From a bacterium (GTDB lineage Bacteria; Bacillota; Bacilli; Lactobacillales; Streptococcaceae), in assembly GCA_905221385.1 (NCBI GenBank), contig CAJNCV010000014.1, positions 1 through 52,574 on the forward strand: DNA of 52,574 nucleotides. The letters are read 5' to 3'. Shown piece by piece: positions 19,532 through 28,322 of this stretch (position 1 is the stretch's first letter; each line of letters starts with the position of its first letter). The notes beneath the pieces are model-generated. The model searched no databases, was not told where the DNA came from, and worked only from the letters and a program-made list of their open reading frames with translations. A program made the translations under genes and the position numbers.

Positions 19532-22500
19532 ATGAAAATGAAGAAGAAATACCTTGCAGCAGGATCGGCTCTTGTCCTTTCCCTAAGCATTTGCATCTAT
19601 GCATTGAACCAACACCAGGTGGAAGGAAACAAAGATAATAACCGTGTGTCTTATGTCGACGGGAAACAAGACTCTCAAAAAACAGAGACCCAGACACCAG
19701 ATCAAGTTAGCAAAAAAGAAGACATTCAGGCTGAACAAATTGTCGTGAAAATCACCGATCAAGGTTATGTGACTTCACATGGTGATCATTTCCATTATTA
19801 CAATGGTAAAGTTCCTTTTGATGCAATCTTTAGCGAAGAGCTTTTGATGAAAGATGGCAATTATCAACTGAAAGACGCTGATATTGTCAACGAAATCAAA
19901 GGTGGCTACATTATCAAGGTTGATGGAAAGTATTATGTCTACCTTAAAGATGCGGCTCATGCTGATAATATTCGTACGAAAGACGAAATTGAGCGCCAAA
20001 AACAAGGTCATACTCATGATGCACCAACTTCTAACAGTGCAGTGGCGCTTGCTCAATCTCAAGGACGCTATACCACTGATGATGGGTACATCTTTAATCC
20101 GTCTGATATTATCGAAGATACTGGTGATGCTTATATCGTCCCTCATGGTGGACATTACCACTATATTCCTAAGAGTTCCTTGTCTGCTAGCGAATTAGCT
20201 GCTGCCCAAGCCTACCTTTCTGGAACTAGACAACAAGCAAGTGTGACTGACTATCGTCCGAGTCCAAACACAACTAGTCAAACTAGCAATCCGAGTCAAG
20301 AAGCTGAAAGACCAAGCAATCCAGAAGAGAGATTACAGAGTCTATTGCAGCAACTCTATGCTCTTCCAAGTAGTCAACGTTATGCTGAATCAGATGGCTT
20401 GATTTTTGACCCTGCTAAGATTTCAAGCAGAACACCAAGTGGCGTAGCGATTCCACACGGAAATCACTATCATTTCATCCCATATACAAAGCTTTCTGCC
20501 TTGGAAGAAAAGATTGCTCGTATGATTCCTCTTGCTAGCGACAGTGGGAAGCCAACACCTTTGGAAAATCCAAGCAAACCAGCAGAACATCCAGCTCAAC
20601 AAGATCATCATGACCAAGACGGTGGCCATGGAAGTCAGGATACCAACCATGAAGACCATGACCATGATGGAGAGGAGCAAGACCACCATCACGGTGAAGA
20701 ACACGATCATGGTTTTGCAGTTGACCGCGTCATTAGTGAAGATGAGCAAGGGTTTGTAGTATCTCACGGAGACCACGCTCATTATTTCTTTAAGAAGGAC
20801 TTGACTGCAGCCCAAATCAAAGCTGCCCAAGACCACTTGAAAGAAAATCATCAGCCTCAGCACGTTCAACCACTTGCAAAGACTGTGGAAAGTTTCTCAA
20901 GAGATGCTAGCGATGAAGAAAAAATCAAGTATATCTCACAGACCTACGGGGTTCCGCTCGAAGCGATTCGTATTTCAAATGGATTCTTTGTCTTTGGAAA
21001 TCCAGACCAAGCTTATGATCCAACCCATATCCATCCCTATGCTGTTCGAAAAGAACATGTTCGTATTCCTCTCCAAACTGGGAATCCAGAACTGGATTTC
21101 CTAAATGAACTTTATACGACCGCCCTACGTGATGGGGTGTCTCCTTATAGTTTACAGGTAGAAAGTGGTAGTTTTGTGATTCCTCACGGAGACCACAATC
21201 ACTACATCAAGGTTCAAACTAAGGGCTATGAAGTAGCTTTGAAAAATAAGATTCCGGCCCTACAATCGACCTATCAACCTGGAGCATTTGATGAACAAAC
21301 AGTTCTATCTAAGGTGGATCAACTTTTAGCAGATAGCAGAAGTCTCTACAAAGACCAGCCAATCATGCAGAGACGGGTTGAACTTGCTTTGGGGCAATTC
21401 ACCGAAAATATGAAAAAACTGGCAACAAACTCAACTGCTGGATATCTAGCAGCCTTGGATCTCTTTGATAAACAGTATATCCATGTGGATCAAAGTGTGG
21501 CACCGGTTGAAACTTCACCTTTAGATAAGAAGTACCAAGCCCTAGTAGATAAGATCAATACATTGGATACAGATACTTATGGCTTGCCTAAGAAAGATCT
21601 TTTGGTACATTTGCAGGAAGCAAAACTAGCACAGGATGAGACAGAGCTGGCTGCCATTGAAGCGAAACTGCAGGCCTTGCAAGATTTCCGAGATCGAACA
21701 GGGGTTACAACAGTAGAGTACATCAAGTATTTCTATGAACATGTATCTGATGGTCGTTTGAGAGAAGAACTTCGGAACCGTGTTGCCAAATTGACTTGGG
21801 AACTTTACCAGTCACAATCTTTCCTCAAAGCAACCGACTTGAACAAGCTATTCCCAACTATTTACCAAACTAAGCTAGAAGTAGAAGAAGCTCTCAAAGA
21901 AGAACCCGTATCTACAAAAGCTGGTAAGACTATTCTAGATACGGAAAAAGTAGATAGTCAAACTGCTAAGACAGCCATCTATGAATTCCTAAAAGAACTC
22001 TATGGTGACTTTATGCCAGAAGAACGTGTCACTCATGTGAAGAAGGAAGAAGTTGAAGCACTTCTAGCCAAAGTAACAGACCTCTTAGCACGTGTCAAAG
22101 AAGATGGTGTCAAACAATCCCTAGCTGAAGAAGTAGCCAATATCAAAGCGGCTACTGAAAAGGAAAATGCAGACTTTGATGAAACCAAGACACAGCTTGA
22201 GGAACTTTTGAACCGTATTGCAGCAACTATCCAACGAGAGGAAAAACAGGCAGAACAAGATCCGCAAACGGTGATCATCTATCAAAAACTTTATAATGTC
22301 TTGCTCTCTCTTCACAAGTACCTTGAGGATAACAAGGGATCGGATGCAGACTTTGAGCGTGTTGATGCCCTATTTGATCAACTCGCAGCCAAAAGTAGTG
22401 ATAAAGAAGGTCTCCTCACTCTAGCTAAAGAGATTATTAGCTTGAACCAAGAACTCCGTTCAAAATCAAGTGAAACTGCTAACCAATCTAAGTCTGAGAA

Positions 22501-22582
22501 AGATAGTGAAACAGCTACATCTCAAGCAAGCGAAAAGCAAGAGCAAAGTGAGTCTGACTCAAGTGCTCAACCAAACGAATAA
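19532..22582 (+). CDS. Long histidine triad protein, PhtE-like, with His/Asp-rich insert
   Basis: This surface protein of about 1016 residues presumably scavenges zinc for AdcAII, with which it is co-transcribed. The signal region ends in a lipobox-like LSIC. Five HxxHxH triads begin at residues 83, 205, 309, 412 and 552. Between the third and fourth (about 353-392) is a striking stretch of H, D, E and G, an extra metal-binding patch. The N-terminal half resembles PhtE (for example PHGGHYHYIPK), while the C-terminal half (about 570-1016) is mostly charged helical or coiled-coil sequence unlike pneumococcal PhtE as I recall it, ending in a Ser/Glu-rich tail. ATG 19532 fits family alignment; 19529 and 19538 are possible starts. 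Confidence 0.85.
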   Translation: MKMKKKYLAAGSALVLSLSICIYALNQHQVEGNKDNNRVSYVDGKQDSQKTETQTPDQVSKKEDIQAEQIVVKITDQGYVTSHGDHFHYYNGKVPFDAIFSEELLMKDGNYQLKDADIVNEIKGGYIIKVDGKYYVYLKDAAHADNIRTKDEIERQKQGHTHDAPTSNSAVALAQSQGRYTTDDGYIFNPSDIIEDTGDAYIVPHGGHYHYIPKSSLSASELAAAQAYLSGTRQQASVTDYRPSPNTTSQTSNPSQEAERPSNPEERLQSLLQQLYALPSSQRYAESDGLIFDPAKISSRTPSGVAIPHGNHYHFIPYTKLSALEEKIARMIPLASDSGKPTPLENPSKPAEHPAQQDHHDQDGGHGSQDTNHEDHDHDGEEQDHHHGEEHDHGFAVDRVISEDEQGFVVSHGDHAHYFFKKDLTAAQIKAAQDHLKENHQPQHVQPLAKTVESFSRDASDEEKIKYISQTYGVPLEAIRISNGFFVFGNPDQAYDPTHIHPYAVRKEHVRIPLQTGNPELDFLNELYTTALRDGVSPYSLQVESGSFVIPHGDHNHYIKVQTKGYEVALKNKIPALQSTYQPGAFDEQTVLSKVDQLLADSRSLYKDQPIMQRRVELALGQFTENMKKLATNSTAGYLAALDLFDKQYIHVDQSVAPVETSPLDKKYQALVDKINTLDTDTYGLPKKDLLVHLQEAKLAQDETELAAIEAKLQALQDFRDRTGVTTVEYIKYFYEHVSDGRLREELRNRVAKLTWELYQSQSFLKATDLNKLFPTIYQTKLEVEEALKEEPVSTKAGKTILDTEKVDSQTAKTAIYEFLKELYGDFMPEERVTHVKKEEVEALLAKVTDLLARVKEDGVKQSLAEEVANIKAATEKENADFDETKTQLEELLNRIAATIQREEKQAEQDPQTVIIYQKLYNVLLSLHKYLEDNKGSDADFERVDALFDQLAAKSSDKEGLLTLAKEIISLNQELRSKSSETANQSKSEKDSETATSQASEKQEQSESDSSAQPNE

Positions 22583-22585
22583 AAA

Positions 22586-22620
22586 GAAAGACGAAGTAGC
22601 TGAGCTACCTCGTCTTTTTT
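22586..22620. terminator. Bidirectional terminator between the Pht operon and pepT
   Basis: A long stem (AAGACGA...GTAGC paired with GCTAC...TCGTCTT, three-base loop) ends in six Ts. The pepT stop codon abuts it, so it serves both convergent transcripts. Confidence 0.88.
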
Positions 22621-23842
22621 AGTCATTATAGGATACAATACCAATAATGGTATCTACTGCGCGCTCCATAGTTTGAAGGCTGACGTATTCAAAACGGCCG
22701 TGCATGTTTTCACCACCAGCAAAGATATTCGGAGTTGGAATACCCATAAAGGAAATCTTAGACCCATCAGTCCCTCCGCGAATCGGTTCAATGATTGGTG
22801 TGATTCCAAGATCTTCCATAACGGCTTTGGCAATGGTAACGGGTGTCATGTCTTTCTCGATGACTTCTTTCATATTGTAGTACTGGTCTGTCAGACTCAA
22901 GGCTACTCTATTATTCCCAAGCTTTTGATTCATCTTATCAGCAATGTCCTGCATGGCTTCCTTACGAGCTTCAAAGGCATCTTTTTCAAAGTCTCGAATG
23001 ATATAGCTTGCACGCGCCTCCTCGACACTACCTGACACATCCATAAGATGATAGAAACCTTGGTAACCATCTGTCAGCTCTGGTCGGTCGTTCTCAGGAA
23101 GTTGATTATGAAAATCAATCGCTAGCTGAAGGGCATTGACCATCTGTCCTTTGGCAGTACCAGGGTGGACATTACGCCCTTGGAAATGGAGGTCAGCAGC
23201 TGCTGCTGAGAAAGTCTCGTACTGGAGTTCCCCTAGTGGTCCTCCGTCAACAGTGTAGGCGAAATCAACATCAAAATCTTTAGCATCGAATTTGTTAGCA
23301 CCAACGCCAATTTCTTCATCTGGACCAAAACCAACTCGAATTTCACAATGCTTGATTTCGGGATGAGCAGTCAGGTATTCGATAGCAGTCATAATTTCAG
23401 CAATCCCAGACTTGTCATCAGCACCTAGCAAGGTCGTGCCATCAGTTGTGATAAGCGTTTGGCCATGATATTTTTCAAGGCTCTTGAAGTCAGCAGGATC
23501 TAGTTCAAAACCAGAAGTACCTAAGTCGATGACTCCACCATCATAGTTTTCGATAACTTGCGGCTTCACCCCTTCAGCATTAAAGTCAGCTGTATCCATG
23601 TGGGAGATGAAGCCAATCTTGCGTGTCAAGCTAGGATCATTAGCTGGTAAGGTACCAATAGCAAAACCATTTGGAAGGTAGTAAACATTTTGCAGACCGA
23701 CACGTTTCATTTCGGGAATAAGAACATTGGTCGCAAAATCTACCTGGCTTTGCGTACTTGGAGTAGTAGTAGAGTGTTCATCAGAACGCGTGTTGACCTT
23801 AACGTAGGTCAAGAAACGCTCTAAAAGGTTGGGATAAGTCAT
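22619..23842 (-). CDS. pepT: Peptidase T (tripeptide aminopeptidase)
   Basis: This cytoplasmic di-zinc M20 exopeptidase, 407 residues, removes N-terminal residues from tripeptides. Metal and catalytic segments are visible: SHMDTAD, the [13 protein letters not shown] region and GFGPDEEIG. The later dimerisation lid domain and the GGTDGS segment are also present. ATG 23842 follows AAAGGAG and gives the family length; upstream in-frame codons to 23899 would add 19 residues without support. Confidence 0.95.
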   Translation of the reverse strand: MTYPNLLERFLTYVKVNTRSDEHSTTTPSTQSQVDFATNVLIPEMKRVGLQNVYYLPNGFAIGTLPANDPSLTRKIGFISHMDTADFNAEGVKPQVIENYDGGVIDLGTSGFELDPADFKSLEKYHGQTLITTDGTTLLGADDKSGIAEIMTAIEYLTAHPEIKHCEIRVGFGPDEEIGVGANKFDAKDFDVDFAYTVDGGPLGELQYETFSAAAADLHFQGRNVHPGTAKGQMVNALQLAIDFHNQLPENDRPELTDGYQGFYHLMDVSGSVEEARASYIIRDFEKDAFEARKEAMQDIADKMNQKLGNNRVALSLTDQYYNMKEVIEKDMTPVTIAKAVMEDLGITPIIEPIRGGTDGSKISFMGIPTPNIFAGGENMHGRFEYVSLQTMERAVDTIIGIVSYND

Positions 23843-23995
23843 AAAAACTCCTTTAATAATCATTTTTTTCATTGTATCATAGAATGGAGAGAAAAACAAA
23901 GAGGAGTAAATAAAAATAAAATGAATGAAAGCGTTTATTTATTATATATTTCATGGTACAAAGGTAATTGAAAAAAATATCACAAGGACGTATCA

Positions 23996-25090
23996 ATGAA
24001 AAAAGCAATTTTAATGATGACATTCGGTTCGCCAGAAGAGATTACCTTTGAGAGTGTGGCAGATTTTTTTACCAATATTCGTCGTGGAGTTAGACCCAAA
24101 GATCACGAGATTCAGACTCTCTATGACAATTATGTTCGTATAGGTGGTACGCCCCTGCAGAGGATTACACGTGAGGAGGTCAGTCTAGTCAAGGAACGGT
24201 TAGGAGAAGAGTATGGCATCTACTTTGCTAACAAATTTTCTCGCCCCTTTATCCCTGATGTGATCAAACAGATGGAAACTGATGGTGTCGAAGAATGTAT
24301 CTGTTTGATTTTGGAACCTCATTATTCCTTTTACTCAGTCATGGGATATGAAAAGTTTCTGGAAAGTCAGCAGATACGATTTTTAGTCATTAAGGACTGG
24401 TACCAACAACAGCCTTTGCTGAACTTCTGGACAGATGAGATTAGAAAAATTTTACGAAATCAGGTGGGAGAAGAATCTTTCAAGGTAATCTTTTCAGCAC
24501 ACAGCGTCCCCATTTTTGCCTTGGATTATGGAGATCCTTATATCGACCAGATTTTCGATAATAGCAAGGTCATTGCTGAACAACTCAGCTTAACAGCCGA
24601 CCAGTATACCAATACTTGGCAGAGCGAAAGCGATATTGGAATCCCTTGGATCAAGCCAGATGTCTTAGAATATTTACGAGAACAAAAGCAACATCCAGAG
24701 CATTATATTTTTGTCCCGATTAGCTTTATCAGTGAGCACATCGAAGTCTTGTTTGATAATGATGTGGAATGTTATGATTTGTGTCAAGAAATAGGTGTCA
24801 CCTACCATCGTCCACCTATGCCCAATACGGATAGCCGTTTAATTGACGCTTTAGTTGCTACTGTAAGAGCCAATGAAGACAAAGAATTTAAAGCTTTTCT
24901 CCCAGAAGAAGAAACCTTTGATGAGTTAGCGCCTTCAGCAACTACCAAGGACATTATGGAGGAGACAGACGACCTTCAGATGCCAGAATTTGTGAAAAAA
25001 CTGATTGAGAAAAAAGGCCGTGAAAATGTGAAGATGCCATACTTGATTAAAAAAATGCTCGAAAAGGCTGGTAAGTTACCAAAAGAGTAA
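23996..25090 (+). CDS. hemH: Ferrochelatase family protein (HemH/CpfC)
   Basis: This enzyme, 364 residues, is of the class that inserts iron into a porphyrin; in Gram-positives the substrate is often coproporphyrin III. The metal-site histidine lies in the FSAHSVP segment, and the conserved glutamate lies in [14 protein letters not shown]. Streptococci do not make heme de novo, so this orphan probably acts on imported porphyrin or in heme and iron handling. The last 50 or so residues form a charged extension with two similar short pieces ([13 protein letters not shown] and [13 protein letters not shown]). It is monocistronic. Confidence 0.9.
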   Translation: MKKAILMMTFGSPEEITFESVADFFTNIRRGVRPKDHEIQTLYDNYVRIGGTPLQRITREEVSLVKERLGEEYGIYFANKFSRPFIPDVIKQMETDGVEECICLILEPHYSFYSVMGYEKFLESQQIRFLVIKDWYQQQPLLNFWTDEIRKILRNQVGEESFKVIFSAHSVPIFALDYGDPYIDQIFDNSKVIAEQLSLTADQYTNTWQSESDIGIPWIKPDVLEYLREQKQHPEHYIFVPISFISEHIEVLFDNDVECYDLCQEIGVTYHRPPMPNTDSRLIDALVATVRANEDKEFKAFLPEEETFDELAPSATTKDIMEETDDLQMPEFVKKLIEKKGRENVKMPYLIKKMLEKAGKLPKE

Positions 25091-25095
25091 AGAAA

Positions 25096-25124
25096 AAAGG
25101 ATTTAGCTTTAAGCTAGATCCTTT
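25096..25124. terminator. Bidirectional terminator between hemH and mscL
   Basis: A 14-bp stem with one G-U pair (25096-25109 with 25111-25124) has A-rich sequence upstream and T-rich sequence downstream, and lies between convergent genes. Confidence 0.8.
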
Positions 25125-25131
25125 ATCTGTC

Positions 25132-25518
25132 TTATTTTTTCTCAAGAAGAGCTTTGATTTCTTGAAGAACTTCGAGTTCAGTTGGAGTAGCAAGAGCTTC
25201 CTCAACCACTTCCTCTTTCTTACGAAGGTTTTGCGCTTTTTCAATACCTTTGATAACGAAGAAGAGAACTGTACCAACAACGAGGAAGTTGATAATCGCA
25301 CTCAAGAATTTACCATATGTAACACCATTCCATGCAAGCTCAGCGATGTTGTTAGCATTCGCAGCTTCCAAAGCTGGGTTCAAAAGAAGTGGTGTGATGA
25401 TATCATTAACAAATGAAGTTACGATAGCACCAAAAGCAGAGGCAATGATTACACCGACAGCAAGGTCAACGACATTACCACGAAGCAAAAATTCTTTAAG
25501 TTCCTTTAACATTTTCAT
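25132..25518 (-). CDS. mscL: Large-conductance mechanosensitive channel
   Basis: This 128-residue pore-forming membrane protein opens under high tension to release solutes during osmotic downshock. The pore helix is visible at residues 15-45 (NVVDLAVGVIIASAFGAIV), the second helix at about 72-92, and a C-terminal charged helical bundle at about 95-128. GGAAAGGAA supports the start at 25518; an alternative ATG lies two codons in. Monocistronic. Confidence 0.96.
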   Translation of the reverse strand: MKMLKELKEFLLRGNVVDLAVGVIIASAFGAIVTSFVNDIITPLLLNPALEAANANNIAELAWNGVTYGKFLSAIINFLVVGTVLFFVIKGIEKAQNLRKKEEVVEEALATPTELEVLQEIKALLEKK

Positions 25519-25591
25519 AAATTCCTTTCCTAATTTTCTAATTTATTATATCCTAAATTATGACAAAAATCAACTTGAATGCTCAAGGAGG

Positions 25592-26029
25592 TCAGTTGTT
25601 CCCTTTAAAAATACAGACTTTACTGAAAACATAATTTAGTGCAATAATTAAAATTTGAGATAAAATTGTTTCAATGGAGTTCACTAAATCTAAGTTATGC
25701 CCAACAAACTGCCCGATAATATCAGGATATGATGTAACAAAGATATAGGCTAAAAGAGTATCAAGACTCAAAGTAAAAAGACGTGCTGGAAAAAACTTAG
25801 AAAGACGGACCGTCCAGTTCTTTCGTTTTTGCTTGAAGACAATCGTATCATTCGTGATGAAAGCAAAGACAATAGCAATAAGATTTGCTAATACTGTCGC
25901 TAGGATTTCTTGGTGGCTGATATGGTAAATAAGCAAACGTGATAAAATTGAAATCAGAGTAGTAGCCCCACCGAAAAATAAGTAGGAGAGAATCTCGTTA
26001 TCAAAGAAAACTTTTATTTGATTTTTCAT
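25592..26029 (-). CDS. GtrA-like four-helix membrane protein
   Basis: A small polytopic protein of 145 residues with four hydrophobic segments and the family features SYLFFGGATTLIS and LNYVFSKVCIF. GtrA-like proteins are thought to flip polyprenyl-linked sugars used to modify surface polymers, but the substrate here is unknown. I see no ribosome site before ATG 26029. Instead an extended -10 (TGCTATACT) ends seven bases before it, so the message may be leaderless. An in-frame ATG at 26053 lies upstream of that -10. Confidence 0.8.
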   Translation of the reverse strand: MKNQIKVFFDNEILSYLFFGGATTLISILSRLLIYHISHQEILATVLANLIAIVFAFITNDTIVFKQKRKNWTVRLSKFFPARLFTLSLDTLLAYIFVTSYPDIIGQFVGHNLDLVNSIETILSQILIIALNYVFSKVCIFKGNN

Positions 26030-26035
26030 GGTTTT

Positions 26036-26068
26036 AGTATAGCATAAAGTCATATATTGTGCTATACT
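26036..26068. promoter_or_regulatory. Back-to-back extended -10 promoters for the GtrA-like gene and queT
   Basis: AGTATAGCA (26036-26044) and TGCTATACT (26060-26068) form a perfect 9-bp inverted repeat. Each arm reads as an extended -10 (TGn-TATACT) on opposite strands. The plus-strand start would fall near 26075, just before the riboswitch; the minus-strand start falls at about 26029. Confidence 0.65.
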
Positions 26069-26090
26069 GGTAAGGTTGATTCAATCAACC

Positions 26091-26148
26091 CTTGGTGCTT
26101 AGCTTCTTTCACCAAGCATATTTTACGCGGGAAACCGCCAAAGGAGAA
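26091..26148 (+). ncRNA. preQ1-II riboswitch (COG4708 motif)
   Basis: The 58-base element begins CTTGGTG, pairs with CACCAAG, contains the GCGG-GAAA-CCGC small stem, and ends in AAAGGAG. This closely matches, from memory, the streptococcal preQ1-II consensus. Ligand binding forms a pseudoknot that hides the ribosome site, so preQ1 should shut off translation of queT 3 bases downstream. A short hairpin (GGTTGAT/ATCAACC, 26074-26090) precedes it. Confidence 0.93.
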
Positions 26149-26151
26149 AAC

Positions 26152-26661
26152 ATGAAAAAATTAACTGTTCGCGACATGGCAGACATCGCTATTGTTGCTG
26201 CTATCTATGTGGTTTTGACCATTACCCCGCCCCTTAATGCCATTAGCTACGGTGCCTACCAGTTCCGTATTTCAGAGATGATGAATTTCTTGGCCTTTTA
26301 CAACCCTAAATACATCATCGGTGTGACGATTGGCTGTATGATTGCTAATTTCTTTAGCTTTGGTCTAATTGATGTCTTTGTCGGAGGGGGATCTACCCTA
26401 GTTTTCCTAAGTCTAGGCGTATGGCTCTTTAGCAAATACAAAGATGACTATTTGTTCAATGGTTTGATTCGAAAAGATCATTTCTTCTTTTCAATCCTCT
26501 TCTCAATTTCAATGATTACCATTGCAGCTGAACTTCATATCGTTGCAGAAGCTCCATTCTTCTTGACATGGTTCTCTACTGGAATTGGTGAGTTTGCATC
26601 ACTTATAGTAGGTGCGATTTTGATCAGTAAACTGGGACAGCGAATCGATCTAACAAAATAA
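26152..26661 (+). CDS. queT: Queuosine precursor transporter QueT
   Basis: This 169-residue ECF S-component-like membrane protein (COG4708) has about six hydrophobic segments. It imports a queuosine precursor such as preQ1, probably with the shared ECF energising module encoded elsewhere. The preQ1-II riboswitch directly before it confirms the assignment. ATG 26152 uses the AAAGGAG inside the riboswitch; a reading frame from 26092 would run through the riboswitch and is not real. Confidence 0.93.
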   Translation: MKKLTVRDMADIAIVAAIYVVLTITPPLNAISYGAYQFRISEMMNFLAFYNPKYIIGVTIGCMIANFFSFGLIDVFVGGGSTLVFLSLGVWLFSKYKDDYLFNGLIRKDHFFFSILFSISMITIAAELHIVAEAPFFLTWFSTGIGEFASLIVGAILISKLGQRIDLTK

Positions 26662-26670
26662 GAAGTCTAT

Positions 26671-26700
26671 AAGCTAGATACTTGCCAAATCTAGCTTTTT
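26671..26700 (+). terminator. queT terminator
   Basis: AAGCTAGA (26671-26678) pairs with TCTAGCTT (26690-26697), followed by a T-run. Confidence 0.8.
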
Positions 26701-26727
26701 TCATTCCATAAAATTAAAAGAGAGCGC

Positions 26728-26756
26728 TTGACAAGAACATAGAACTATAGTATACT
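26728..26756 (+). promoter_or_regulatory. tRNA-Thr promoter
   Basis: Perfect TTGACA (26728-26733), 17-base spacer, TATACT (26751-26756), ten bases before the tRNA 5' end. Confidence 0.85.
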
Positions 26757-26766
26757 TTTTAGGTAA

Positions 26767-26839
26767 GCTGATTTAGCTCAGTTGGCAGAGCGCATCCATG
26801 GTAAGGATGAGGTCGCCGGTTCAATCCCGGCAATTAGCA
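26767..26839 (+). tRNA. tRNA-Thr (anticodon GGT)
   Basis: The 73-base gene folds as a standard cloverleaf. The acceptor stem is GCTGATT with AATTAGC (one G-U), and the D arm contains AGCTCAGTTGGCAGAGC. The anticodon arm CATCC-ATGGTAA-GGATG gives anticodon GGT, and the T arm is GCCGG-TTCAATC-CCGGC. CCA is not encoded. It stands alone with its own promoter and terminator. Confidence 0.96.
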
Positions 26840-26851
26840 TGATAGAGACGA

Positions 26852-26877
26852 AAAAACCTTGGAAAACCAAGGTTTTT
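26852..26877 (+). terminator. tRNA-Thr terminator
   Basis: A perfect 11-bp stem (AAAAACCTTGG with CCAAGGTTTTT) has a four-A loop and ends in Ts. Confidence 0.88.
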
Positions 26878-26916
26878 CTTATCTACCTGTATAAATGAAG
26901 CAAAGAGTTTTGGCTG

Positions 26917-26945
26917 TTGACAAAAGTGGCTCTATCTAGTAGAAT
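26917..26945 (+). promoter_or_regulatory. Promoter of the asd-motif RNA
   Basis: Perfect TTGACA (26917-26922), 17-base spacer, TAGAAT (26940-26945). Predicted start near 26951-26952. Confidence 0.8.
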
Positions 26946-26950
26946 AGTAG

Positions 26951-27092
26951 ATGCGATGAGTCGATAGGTAGTCTTCGGACTGCTATTGAGCATAAGGAGG
27001 TCGTAACGCAGGAGCGGACCTTGATGAGTTGTGTGAACCTGCTCATCACATGAAGATGCCTCTTAGTCCCTGGTCAATGGCTAGGGATTTTT
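26951..27092 (+). ncRNA. asd-motif small RNA
   Basis: A structured, GC-richer stretch has its own promoter and a factor-independent terminator (CCCTGG/CTAGGG stem at 27068-27086, then TTTTT), giving an RNA of about 140 nt. Several internal stems can be drawn, for example GGTAGTC-TTCG-GACTGCT and GGTCGTAACGCAGGAGCGGACC. Its position just before asd in a Streptococcus fits the asd RNA motif (Rfam RF01732, observed as a discrete RNA in S. pyogenes). Its function is not established. Because it is terminated about 100 bases before asd, which has its own promoter, it need not act only in cis. Confidence 0.78.
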
Positions 27093-27121
27093 AGTTTTCA
27101 GAAAATATAGTCTAAAAATAC

Positions 27122-27150
27122 TTTTCAATTTCTGTAAAAAGTAGTATAAT
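27122..27150 (+). promoter_or_regulatory. asd promoter
   Basis: TTTTCA (27122-27127), 17-base spacer, perfect TATAAT (27145-27150), about 45 bases before the asd start codon and downstream of the small RNA terminator. Confidence 0.7.
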
Positions 27151-27195
27151 ACATCTATTATAGAAATTTTTAGAAAATTCCGAAAGAGGTTATTT

Positions 27196-28272
27196 ATGGG
27201 ATATACAGTTGCTGTAGTCGGCGCGACAGGTGCTGTCGGAGCTCAGATGATAAAAATGTTGGAAGAATCAACACTTCCAATCGATAAAATTCGTTACCTT
27301 GCTTCTGCACGTTCAGCAGGCAAGACTTTGAAATTTAAAGACCAAGATATTACGATTGAAGAAACGACTGAGACAGCTTTTGAGGGTGTTGATATTGCAC
27401 TCTTCTCAGCAGGTGGTTCGACATCAGCTAAGTATGCACCATACGCAGTTCAAGCTGGAGCGGTAGTAGTGGATAATACATCTTATTTCCGTCAAAACCC
27501 AGATGTACCATTGGTTGTTCCAGAAGTCAATGCTCACGCACTTGATGCCCACAACGGGATTATTGCCTGTCCTAACTGTTCAACAATCCAAATGATGGTG
27601 GCTCTTGAGCCTGTTCGTCAAAAATGGGGTTTGGACCGTATCATCGTTTCAACTTATCAAGCAGTCTCTGGTGCTGGTATGGGTGCGATTCTTGAAACAC
27701 AACGTGAACTTCGTGAAGTGTTGAATGATGGTGTGAATCCACGTGATTTGCATGCGGAAATCTTGCCTGCAGGTGGTGACAAGAAACACTATCCTATCGC
27801 CTTTAACGCTCTTCCGCAAATCGATGTCTTCACGGACAATGATTACACTTACGAAGAGATGAAGATGACCAAGGAAACTAAGAAAATCATGGAAGATGAT
27901 AGCATTGCAGTGTCTGCAACATGTGTTCGTATTCCAGTCTTGTCAGCTCACTCTGAGTCAGTTTATATCGAAACAAAAGAAGTGGCTCCAATCGAAGAAG
28001 TGAAAGCAGCTATCGCAGCCTTTCCAGGTGCAGTTCTTGAAGATGACGTAGCTCATCAAATCTATCCTCAAGCCATCAATGCAGTTGGTTCTCGTGATAC
28101 CTTTGTTGGTCGTATCCGTAAAGACTTGGATGCGGAAAAAGGAATTCACATGTGGGTTGTTTCAGATAACCTTCTTAAAGGTGCTGCTTGGAACTCTGTA
28201 CAGATCGCAGAAACGCTTCACGAACGTGGATTGGTTCGTCCAACAGCTGAGCTGAAGTTTGAATTGAAATAA
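27196..28272 (+). CDS. asd: Aspartate-semialdehyde dehydrogenase
   Basis: This enzyme, 358 residues, reduces aspartyl phosphate to aspartate semialdehyde with NADPH. This is the branch point to lysine and diaminopimelate, threonine and methionine. The nucleotide-binding GATGAVG lies near the N-terminus, the catalytic cysteine lies in [10 protein letters not shown], and the later histidine region is [18 protein letters not shown] precedes the start. It is paired with dapA, which uses its product. Confidence 0.96.
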   Translation: MGYTVAVVGATGAVGAQMIKMLEESTLPIDKIRYLASARSAGKTLKFKDQDITIEETTETAFEGVDIALFSAGGSTSAKYAPYAVQAGAVVVDNTSYFRQNPDVPLVVPEVNAHALDAHNGIIACPNCSTIQMMVALEPVRQKWGLDRIIVSTYQAVSGAGMGAILETQRELREVLNDGVNPRDLHAEILPAGGDKKHYPIAFNALPQIDVFTDNDYTYEEMKMTKETKKIMEDDSIAVSATCVRIPVLSAHSESVYIETKEVAPIEEVKAAIAAFPGAVLEDDVAHQIYPQAINAVGSRDTFVGRIRKDLDAEKGIHMWVVSDNLLKGAAWNSVQIAETLHERGLVRPTAELKFELK

Positions 28273-28279
28273 TGGTTTA

Positions 28280-28297
28280 GGAGTTCGGATGAACTCC
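28280..28297 (+). promoter_or_regulatory. Hairpin between asd and dapA
   Basis: A perfect 7-bp stem (GGAGTTC/GAACTCC) with a four-base loop is followed by a weak T-rich stretch. It could be a partial terminator that lowers dapA relative to asd. Confidence 0.4.
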
Positions 28298-28322
28298 TTC
28301 TTTGAAATAGAGAGGTGTTTTC

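Noticed and set aside
26092..26151. Extended N-terminus of QueT from 26092
   Set aside because: It would translate the preQ1-II riboswitch itself. The conserved protein starts at 26152 after the riboswitch ribosome site.
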